Below are positions 8,669 through 15,050 of a stretch of DNA of 35,644 nucleotides, piece by piece; positions within the stretch are counted from its first letter, which is position 1; each line of letters begins with the position of its first letter. The position numbers and the translations under genes were made by a program. Source of the stretch: Opitutaceae bacterium (lineage in GTDB: Bacteria; Verrucomicrobiota; Verrucomicrobiia; Opitutales; Opitutaceae); contig PLTZ01000057.1 in NCBI GenBank assembly GCA_003164715.1, forward strand, positions 1 through 35,644. The letters run 5' to 3'. The notes beneath the pieces were generated by a model that searched no databases, had not been told where the DNA came from, and saw only the letters and a list, made by a program, of their open reading frames with translations.

Positions 8669-8953
8669 GGATGGAGTTTGGGCACTCCGGCAGGGCGCCA
8701 GGAACCGCGCCGTGCCAGAGGGGGGTTTGCTGACCTTGTTGAAGGCGACCTTCTTAGATTATATGCAACCGAACTGGATGTTAATGAGATCCTTTGTCAG
8801 GGACTTGAGATGTTCTTCTTGCCGTCCTCGCGCCCCGGGGAGGTCCTGACCCATGTCCCAGTCCAGACTGTGACAATGCCCATCCACGGTTTGACATCCC
8901 CGTGGAATTTAGCGGTTTAAGGCCAGGCGATCACGCCCAGCTCCGCCCGAACA
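8669..8953. other. Divergent regulatory region between the GH130 and GH28 operons
   Basis: This 285-base stretch carries no convincing gene and is visibly AT-richer in its middle (8735-8830) than the flanking coding DNA. It must hold the start signals of both divergent operons. It contains a TATAAT on the minus strand (8763-8758). On the plus strand there is a TTGTTG (8736-8741) 18 bases before TATATG (8760-8765). A consensus TTGACA lies at 8891-8896, but no good -10 follows it at 16-18 bases. It is the natural place for binding sites of the XylR-type regulator; I did not find a clear operator repeat. Confidence 0.6.
8758..8763 (-). promoter_or_regulatory. Putative -10 element for the GH130-regulator-glycosidase operon
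   Basis: The minus strand reads TATAAT, a full consensus match, about 90 bases before the GH130 ATG. No good -35 lies 16-18 bases upstream, which would fit a promoter that depends on an activator such as the XylR-type protein encoded in the same operon. Confidence 0.4.
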
Positions 8954-10402
8954 ATGGCTTCTCCCGCCATGCGAAACCCACCCCCCCGATCCTCTCGAAA
9001 ACCGGCGTCGGCCCTGTTCGCGGGCCTCGCCCTGGCCGCCTCGTGCGCAGGGGCCCCCCAGACCTTCAATGTCATGGATTACGGCGTCACGGGCCGCGAC
9101 ATCCGCACCGACACGGCCGCCATCCAGCGGGCCATCGACGCGTGCAGCGCGCAGGGCGGCGGCCGGGTCGTCGTCCCGGCGGGCGCCAAGATCACGATAG
9201 CCACCCTCGAACTGAGGAGCCACGTCGACCTGCACCTCGAGCGCGGCGCCCTGCTCCAGGGCAGCGCCCACCACTCGGACTTCACGCGGTTCTCGCTCCA
9301 GCCCGTTACGTTCGACTCCGCGCCCGTCCCGAGGCAGGGCGTGATCGTGTACGCGGAAGGCGCCGAGGACATCGCCATCACGGGACCGGGCCGGATCGAC
9401 GGCAACGAGATGGCCTATGTCTCCAAGATCGGGCCCAACATCTACACCTGCGTCGAGCTGCGGCCGTTCATGATCGTCCTCAGGCATTGCCGCCACATCC
9501 TGCTCCAGGAGTTCTCACTGACAAACTCGGCCTTCTGGACGCTCCGCCTCCAGGGCTGCGACGACGCGTCCATCGACTCGATCCGCATAGACGGGGACCT
9601 GAGGATGCCGAACAACGACGGCATCGACATCGACTGGTCGTCCAACGTCCGCATCCACGGCTGCCACATCGAGACCGGCGACGACTGCATCTCGCTGAAG
9701 ACAGCCCCGCTGAGCGACGGCGTCGCCAGGCCCTGCGAGAACGTGGTCATCTCGGGGTGCACGCTGCGGTCGCGCTCGTCGGGCGTCGTGCTCGGCTGCG
9801 ACGCGAGCGGGCCCATCCGCGACGTGGTGGTCAGCGACTGCGTCATCAAGGACAGCCACCGGGGCGTGGCCGTGCGCCTGAGCCTCGGCGGCAGCATCGA
9901 GCGGGTCCTCTTTTCGAACCTCATCATCGAGACGAAGATCTTCGACCCCATGTGGTGGGGACGCGGGGAGCCCATCCAGATCGAGGCCATACCCTGGACC
10001 GCCCGCAGCAAGCTGGGAGTCGTCCGCGACATCCGGTTCTCCAACCTCATCTGTACCTCCGAGAACGGCGCCGTCATCTACGCGGACGAGCCGGGCCACA
10101 TCGAGGCGATCTCGTTCGACAGGGTCTCAATCCACATCGTCAGACCCGCGGCGTTCGCCGGCGGACAGCAGGACCTGCGGCCCAACGGCGACAAGGAATC
10201 CCTGCGGACCCTGCCGACGAGCGGATTCCTGATGAGCAACGCCGCCGCGGTCACCTTCAGGGACTGCAGCGTCACCTGGGGCCCGAATCCCCCGGACTAC
10301 TTCAAGTACGCCCTGGACGCCTCGGCCTGCCCGGGACTCGCCGATTCCGGACTCTTCGGCGAGGCCGCCCATCCGGGGATGCCCGCGAAGTCCGTCCGCT
10401 GA
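8954..10402 (+). CDS. Exported GH28 (polygalacturonase-type) glycoside hydrolase
   Basis: 482 residues from the ATG at 8954 (an alternative ATG at 8969 also leaves the signal peptide SALFAGLALAASCAGA intact). The right-handed beta-helix family GH28 is recognised by FNVMDYGVTG, TAAIQRAIDAC, ITGPGRIDG, NNDGIDID (220-227) and GDDCISLK (242-249), which supply the catalytic aspartates. The GHG histidine motif is absent; the aligned segment reads SRSSGVVLG (273-281), as in divergent members. GH28 enzymes cleave pectin-type or related polymers with inversion. It lies in the periplasm or outside the cell and forms an operon with the GH5 gene, whose ATG follows its stop by 9 bases. The substrate within GH28 is uncertain. 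Confidence 0.9.
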   Translation: MASPAMRNPPPRSSRKPASALFAGLALAASCAGAPQTFNVMDYGVTGRDIRTDTAAIQRAIDACSAQGGGRVVVPAGAKITIATLELRSHVDLHLERGALLQGSAHHSDFTRFSLQPVTFDSAPVPRQGVIVYAEGAEDIAITGPGRIDGNEMAYVSKIGPNIYTCVELRPFMIVLRHCRHILLQEFSLTNSAFWTLRLQGCDDASIDSIRIDGDLRMPNNDGIDIDWSSNVRIHGCHIETGDDCISLKTAPLSDGVARPCENVVISGCTLRSRSSGVVLGCDASGPIRDVVVSDCVIKDSHRGVAVRLSLGGSIERVLFSNLIIETKIFDPMWWGRGEPIQIEAIPWTARSKLGVVRDIRFSNLICTSENGAVIYADEPGHIEAISFDRVSIHIVRPAAFAGGQQDLRPNGDKESLRTLPTSGFLMSNAAAVTFRDCSVTWGPNPPDYFKYALDASACPGLADSGLFGEAAHPGMPAKSVR

Positions 10403-10411
10403 CCGCCCGTG

Positions 10412-11500
10412 ATGACCCGACGCGAATTCCTGGGGGTCTCGGCGGGCGCGCTTCTCCTCGGGCAGGGATGCGCGGGCGCGGCCGCGGGCCGCCGCCCGCA
10501 GCCCCGCATCCCGCGCTGGCGCGGATTCAACCTGACCGCCATGGCCGGCGGCCGCCCCGGCCGCGAGTTCGCGGAATCGGATTTCCAGTGGATGGCCGAG
10601 TGGGGGTTCGACTTCGCGCGGCTGCCCCTCTCCTACTGGGCATGGTCCAGCCCGAAGGACTGGATGACCATCAACTCCGAGGCGCTTAGGCCCCTCGACC
10701 GCGCCATCGAGCTCGGCAGGCAGCACGGCATCCACACGAGCGTCGCCTTCCACCGGATCCCGGGCTACTGCGTCAACGGCAGGGAGCGCGAGCCGTACCA
10801 GCTCTTCGACAGCCCCCGCGACTCCATGCTCCGGGCGCTCGAGGCCGCGAAACACCACTGGCGCTTCTTCGCCGAGCGCTACCGGGACGTCCCGAGCTCG
10901 CGCATGAGCTTCGACCTCCTTAACGAGCCGCCCTTCATGGCCGACCAGTCGCGCTACGTCGAGGTCGCCAAGGCGCTGATCGCCACCATCCGCGAGGTGA
11001 GCCCCGACCGGCTCATCTTCGCCAACGGCGCCGACATCGGCCAGACGCCCGTCCTCGGGCTGATCGACGAGGGCATCGTGCAGAGCTCCCACGACTACCA
11101 GCCGAAGATGGTCAGCCACTACAAGGCGACGTGGGTGCCCGCCGCCGAATTCGAGTCGCTCGAGAAGCCGACGTGGCCGATGGTCGACCGGCACGGCGTG
11201 CTGTGGAACCGCGAGAAGCTCAGGGCCGAGGAGATCACCAAGTGGAGGCCCCTCACTGACCGGGGGGCGCCGGTCCACGTCGGGGAGTGGGGCTGCTTCA
11301 CGCAGACCCCCCACGACGTCTGCCTGGCGTGGATGGCCGACCAGCTGGCGCTCTGGAAGGAGGCCGGCTGGGGATGGTCCCTATGGAACCTGCGCGGCGC
11401 GTTCGGCATCGCCGACAGCGGCCGCCCGGACGTCCGGTACGAGGACTTCCGCGGCCACAAGCTCGATCGCAGGATGCTCGAGCTGCTGCGGGCGGGCTGA
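10412..11500 (+). CDS. Tat-exported GH5 family glycoside hydrolase (endo-beta-glucanase/mannanase type)
   Basis: 362 residues. I choose the ATG at 10412 over the adjacent GTG at 10409. The N-terminus carries a twin-arginine motif (TRREFLG) followed by a hydrophobic segment ending near GQGCAG, so export through Tat is likely. The catalytic barrel shows the conserved Arg in FDFARLPLSYW (R70), acid/base E172 in FDLLNEPPF and nucleophile E292 in VHVGEWGCF, with the histidine segment VAFHRIPGY. These are the hallmark residues of retaining GH5. Whether it prefers glucan or mannan cannot be read directly, but the 2-epimerases and mannosylglucose phosphorylase in the window favour a mannan-type substrate. 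It is the second gene of the GH28 operon and converges with the exported epimerase. Confidence 0.92.
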   Translation: MTRREFLGVSAGALLLGQGCAGAAAGRRPQPRIPRWRGFNLTAMAGGRPGREFAESDFQWMAEWGFDFARLPLSYWAWSSPKDWMTINSEALRPLDRAIELGRQHGIHTSVAFHRIPGYCVNGREREPYQLFDSPRDSMLRALEAAKHHWRFFAERYRDVPSSRMSFDLLNEPPFMADQSRYVEVAKALIATIREVSPDRLIFANGADIGQTPVLGLIDEGIVQSSHDYQPKMVSHYKATWVPAAEFESLEKPTWPMVDRHGVLWNREKLRAEEITKWRPLTDRGAPVHVGEWGCFTQTPHDVCLAWMADQLALWKEAGWGWSLWNLRGAFGIADSGRPDVRYEDFRGHKLDRRMLELLRAG

Positions 11501-11530
11501 GGCGCCGGCCTATGGGGCCGGCCCGGCGCC
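11501..11530. terminator. GC-rich hairpin between convergent GH5 and epimerase genes
   Basis: GGCGCC at 11501-11506 pairs with GGCGCC at 11525-11530, and GGCC at 11507-11510 with GGCC at 11520-11523, leaving one bulged C. The structure begins at the GH5 stop and overlaps the last codons of the convergent epimerase. There is no T tract, so it may separate the two transcripts only weakly. Confidence 0.4.
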
Positions 11531-12832
11531 CATCAGCTCGTGCACGCGGTCGACGAGCTCAAAGCAGCAGCGGCTGCTGTGGTAGGGGCATTTCCAGACC
11601 GTGACCTTCGGCCGCGGCACCGGGGTCCCGTCGCGCGTGACCTCCTCGATCCAGTCGCCGTGCACGCGGTCGACGAACTTCGCCTCGATGTAGTCCCAGC
11701 TGCGGCGCGAGGCCTCGAAATAGCGGGGATCGCCTGAAAGCTGGTAGGCGTTCAGGAACCCGATGGCGGCCTCCGCCTGGGGCCACCAGTCCTTGTTCGT
11801 GTCGGTGTAGCCGCCGGGCCCGCCGTCGTTCACGACGCCGCCGTCGGGGTCCACGCCCTCCGCCAGCGTCACCCGCGCAATGTCGAGCGAGACGGTCTTG
11901 GCCCCGGCTATCAGGGCCGGGTCGCCGAGCACCTTCGCGGCCTCCACCAGCAGCCAGCTCAGCTCGATGTCATGCCCGTACGACACCTCCCCGAGCCCGA
12001 TCGGCGTCCAGTCGTCCGCCGTGAACAGGATCAGGTGGTGGGTCTTCGGGTCGATGAGGTGCCGGATCACCATCTCGGCCAGGTCGTGCTGGCTGGCCCG
12101 CAGCCCGGCGTCCGGCCATGCCCGCAGGAGGTTCGTGTAGCCCTCGAGGATGTGGATGTGCGAGTTCTGGGACTTCGGGCCCGGGCCCATCCGGTTCTCG
12201 CCGTCCGAGATCCGGGCCCATTTGCGGTCCAGCGCGTCAAAGTACCCGCCGTTCTTCCTGTCGCGCGAATGCTCCTCGATAAGGTTGTAGATCGCGATGG
12301 CCTTCTCGAGGGCCGGCTTCTCCCCGGTCGCCCGGTAGTACTCCGATAGCCCGTAGATGCCGAAGGTCTGGAGGTAGATCAGCTTGAAGTCCGACTTCGG
12401 CGTCCCGTCGACCGCGATCGACCAGAACAGGCCGCCGTTGTCCGGGTCCCAGAAATGGTCCACGAGGTCCCTGTACGCGTAGCGGGCCATCTCGAGGTAG
12501 GCGGGGTCGTGGTAGATCCGGTAAGCCGCCGAGAACGTCCAGAGGATGCGGCAGGTCAGGAGTCCGCCGCGCTGTGAGGACTTATGGACGACCATGTCCT
12601 TGTCGATGAAGCCGTAGAATCCGCCGTTCTCTGGGTTGCGCGTGTACTTGAGCCAGAAGGGAAGGATGTCGCCCTTCACCTCCTGCTCGGCGCCTGCCGC
12701 CAGCGCGGCCATGTCGGCGCGGGCGACCTTGGCGCCCGCGGGGGTGGGTTCGAGGGCCCCGGTCTTCGGGCAGACTGCGAGTGAACCCGTGGCAATGACC
12801 ATGGCAATAAGCGCAATCTTGGGGTTATTCAT
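11510..12832 (-). CDS. Exported AGE-family sugar 2-epimerase (cellobiose/mannobiose 2-epimerase-like)
   Basis: 440 residues from the ATG at 12832. The (alpha/alpha)6-barrel family is recognised by EVKGDILPFWLKY, SQRGGLLTCRILWTFSAAY, SHIHILEG (His225/His227), SYGHDIELSWLL (His287), DKDWWPQAEA and VWKCPYH (His418). All histidines used for 2-epimerisation of the reducing-end sugar are present. Unlike known cellobiose 2-epimerases, it starts with a credible signal peptide (KIALIAMVIATGSLAV, cleavage near TGA-LEP), so it should act outside the cytoplasm. A lipobox is not convincing because Val precedes the Cys. It is clearly paralogous to the cytoplasmic copy at 28662-29894. It diverges from the SSS symporter, suggesting that epimerised disaccharide is imported. 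Confidence 0.9.
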   Translation of the reverse strand: MNNPKIALIAMVIATGSLAVCPKTGALEPTPAGAKVARADMAALAAGAEQEVKGDILPFWLKYTRNPENGGFYGFIDKDMVVHKSSQRGGLLTCRILWTFSAAYRIYHDPAYLEMARYAYRDLVDHFWDPDNGGLFWSIAVDGTPKSDFKLIYLQTFGIYGLSEYYRATGEKPALEKAIAIYNLIEEHSRDRKNGGYFDALDRKWARISDGENRMGPGPKSQNSHIHILEGYTNLLRAWPDAGLRASQHDLAEMVIRHLIDPKTHHLILFTADDWTPIGLGEVSYGHDIELSWLLVEAAKVLGDPALIAGAKTVSLDIARVTLAEGVDPDGGVVNDGGPGGYTDTNKDWWPQAEAAIGFLNAYQLSGDPRYFEASRRSWDYIEAKFVDRVHGDWIEEVTRDGTPVPRPKVTVWKCPYHSSRCCFELVDRVHELMGAGPAP

Positions 12833-12949
12833 GATTCAAGAAAAGGGGCCTCCGACCGCCGCCACCGTCCATGACGACACCTGCGCATTCGCCCGGCAAG
12901 GCTTATGCGAGCCGTCGTCCGGCCCCCGTCTGGATTCCTTGCGCAGGGG

Positions 12950-12970
12950 CCCGCCAGGCGGGTTTTGTTT
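12950..12970 (+). terminator. Terminator-like hairpin in the leader of the symporter gene
   Basis: CCCGCC (12950-12955) and GGCGGG (12957-12962) form a short stem, in practice 5 bp with a 3-base loop. TTTTGTTT (12963-12970) follows directly on the plus strand. It lies 88 bases before the symporter ATG and within the 226-base divergent gap, so it would either stop stray plus-strand transcription or act as a leader attenuator. The rest of the gap shows nothing I recognise. Confidence 0.45.
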
Positions 12971-13058
12971 GCGCCCCCTCCCGTTCCTTTGATCCTGCCC
13001 ATTGCATCGGGGCCTTCCGTTCCAGTGATTGTAGGCCCAGCCCCGACCGCACCACCCC

Positions 13059-14891
13059 ATGCTGCTGCACCCCCTGGACATTGGCATCATCGTCGGCTAT
13101 TTCGTGCTCGTCATCACGGTGGGCCTCTGGGTCTCCCGAAGGGGATCCAAGGACCTCGACGCCTACTTCCTGGGCGGCAGGACGATGCGGTGGTACATGC
13201 TCGGCGTCTCGGACGCCTCCGGCATGTTCGACATCAGCGGAACCATGTGGCTCGTGTATGTGCTCTTCATCTACGGCCTGAAGAGCATCTGGCTCCCCTG
13301 GGTCTGGCCGACCTTCAACCAGATCTTCCTGATGATGTTCATGAGCGCGTGGACGCGCCGCTCCAACGTCCTCACCGGCGCGCAGTGGATGCAGACGCGC
13401 TTCGGCAACGACCGCGGCGCGACGCTCGCCCACCTGAGCGTCGTCGTCTTCGCCCTCGTCAACGTGGTCGGGCTGCTCGCCTACGCCTTCAAGGGCATCG
13501 GCAAATTCGCGGTGGTGATGCTTCCCTGGCGCTTTACCGGCGCCGCGACCGGCGTCTTCTCGGACGAGAACATCTACGCCGTCATCCTCCTCGGCCTGAC
13601 GTCGCTCTACGCGATCAAGGGCGGCATGGTCAGCGTCGTCATCACGGAGGTCACGCAGTTCACCATCCTGACGCTCACCTCGATCACGATCGGCATCATC
13701 GCGCTCGCCAAGGTGTCGCCGGCGATGATCGCGCGCAGCATCCCCGACGGCTGGATGAACCCGTTCTTTGGCTGGAAGCTCGGCCTCAACTGGGACGGGA
13801 TCCTCAGCACCGCGAACGCGGCGATCAAGGCGGACGGCAACGAGTTCTTCACCGTCATCTTCGGCCTCATGTTCTTCAAGGGCGTGCTCGCCAGCCTGGC
13901 CGGGCCGGCCCCGAACTTTGATATGCAGCGCATCCTGGCAACGCGCAATCCCCGCGAGGCGTCGCTCATGAACGGCATGGTGACGGTCGTTCTCATGTTC
14001 CCGCGCTACATGATGATCGCGGGCATCACGGTCCTCGCCCTGGCGTTCTGCATGCCGGCCCTCCAGTCGCAGGGAAAACCCGACTTCGAGAAGGTGCTCC
14101 CGCTCGTGCTGAGCGGGCAGGTCCCGACGGGGGTCATCGGGTTCCTGCTGGCGGGCCTCGCGGCCGCCTTCATGTCGAACTTCGCCGCGACGCTCAACGC
14201 TGCGCCCGCGTACCTGGTCAACGATGTCTACAAGCGCTTCCTGAACCCGCAGGCCAGCGGCAGGAGGCTCGTGTTTCTCAGCCGCGTCGTCTCCATCGTC
14301 TTCCTGGCCGTCGGGATAGTCTGCGGGCTGCTCACCAACAGCATCACCACCGTGATGATGTGGCTTGTCGGGGCGCTCTACAGCGCGTTCGTGGCCGCGA
14401 ACGTCCTCAAGTGGTACTGGTGGCGTTTCAACGGCTACGGCTACTTCTGGGGCATGGTGAGCGGCATCGCCGGGGCGGTCGCCTTCCTGCTCGTCGAGCA
14501 GGCGACCGGCCGCAGCATGAACGCGCTCTACACGTTCCCCTTCCTGCTCCTGATCTCCGTCGTCGGGTGCCTCGCCGGCACCTACCTGAGCAGGGCCGAG
14601 GACGACGAGGTCCTGAAAAGGTTCTACAGGACCGTCAATCCGTGGGGCTGGTGGGGGCCGATCCGGGAGAAGGTGATGAGGGACGATCCGGCCTTTGTTC
14701 CCAACCGCGACGCCGCGCACGACCTCACCAATGTCGCCGTCGGCATCGTCTGGCAGATGTGCCTGGTGACGCTGCCAATCTACATTGTCCTCAAGCAGTG
14801 GTCGTGGTCCGCGGTGATCCTCGCCGTGCTGGCCGCCACCTCGGTGTACATGAAGTTCCGGTGGTACGACCGCCTAGAGAAGGCGTCCTGA
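13059..14891 (+). CDS. Sodium:solute symporter (SSS family) transporter
   Basis: 610 residues with about 13-14 hydrophobic segments, inner membrane. The first segment (HPLDIGIIVGYFVLVITVGL) is followed by the SSS signature region SKDLDAYFLGGRTMRWYMLG. Further on come GVSDASGMFDISGTMW, IKGGMVSVVITEVTQF (the family's GG-VT motif) and LAGLAAAFMSNFAATLNAAPAY near the sodium-binding helix. SSS proteins import sugars, acids or other small solutes with Na+. The divergent exported epimerase and the surrounding glycosidases suggest a mono- or disaccharide substrate, which is inference. The start at 13059 puts the first helix near the N-terminus as in the family; no Shine-Dalgarno is visible. A 7-bp hairpin follows the stop. 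Confidence 0.92.
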   Translation: MLLHPLDIGIIVGYFVLVITVGLWVSRRGSKDLDAYFLGGRTMRWYMLGVSDASGMFDISGTMWLVYVLFIYGLKSIWLPWVWPTFNQIFLMMFMSAWTRRSNVLTGAQWMQTRFGNDRGATLAHLSVVVFALVNVVGLLAYAFKGIGKFAVVMLPWRFTGAATGVFSDENIYAVILLGLTSLYAIKGGMVSVVITEVTQFTILTLTSITIGIIALAKVSPAMIARSIPDGWMNPFFGWKLGLNWDGILSTANAAIKADGNEFFTVIFGLMFFKGVLASLAGPAPNFDMQRILATRNPREASLMNGMVTVVLMFPRYMMIAGITVLALAFCMPALQSQGKPDFEKVLPLVLSGQVPTGVIGFLLAGLAAAFMSNFAATLNAAPAYLVNDVYKRFLNPQASGRRLVFLSRVVSIVFLAVGIVCGLLTNSITTVMMWLVGALYSAFVAANVLKWYWWRFNGYGYFWGMVSGIAGAVAFLLVEQATGRSMNALYTFPFLLLISVVGCLAGTYLSRAEDDEVLKRFYRTVNPWGWWGPIREKVMRDDPAFVPNRDAAHDLTNVAVGIVWQMCLVTLPIYIVLKQWSWSAVILAVLAATSVYMKFRWYDRLEKAS

Positions 14892-14917
14892 CCCTTCCCT
14901 GCGCGGGCAAACGGCCT

Positions 14918-14936
14918 GCGCACCACGCGTGCGCAA
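14918..14936. terminator. Hairpin downstream of the symporter gene
   Basis: TGCGCAC (14918-14924) and GTGCGCA (14930-14936) form a perfect 7-bp stem with a 5-base loop, 27 bases after the symporter stop. AAATT follows instead of a T run, so it is a weak terminator candidate between two convergent genes. Confidence 0.4.
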
Positions 14937-15050
14937 ATTGGCCCGAGTCGGCTCTTCACGCGGTCCGAATTGGCGGGATCACGTCAATGGAAATGGATGC
15001 TGCAGCAGGGAAGCCAAGCCTCATCGCCTGCACTGGGGGCCTGTTGAACG

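Noticed and set aside
8902-10689. A 595-codon plus-strand frame overlapping GH28 and the start of GH5
   Set aside because: It runs out of frame with both conserved genes and reads as Arg/Pro/His-rich sequence with no recognisable family.
13000-13020. CCCATTG before the symporter as a third copy of the FG-GAP promoter box
   Set aside because: Only the downstream block resembles it; there is no TTGACT 17 bases upstream and the distance to the ATG is different.
12903-14720. A 605-codon minus-strand frame opposite the SSS symporter
   Set aside because: The translation is a low-complexity mix of Asp, Glu, His and Arg, as expected for the complement of hydrophobic codons; the symporter on the plus strand is unambiguous.
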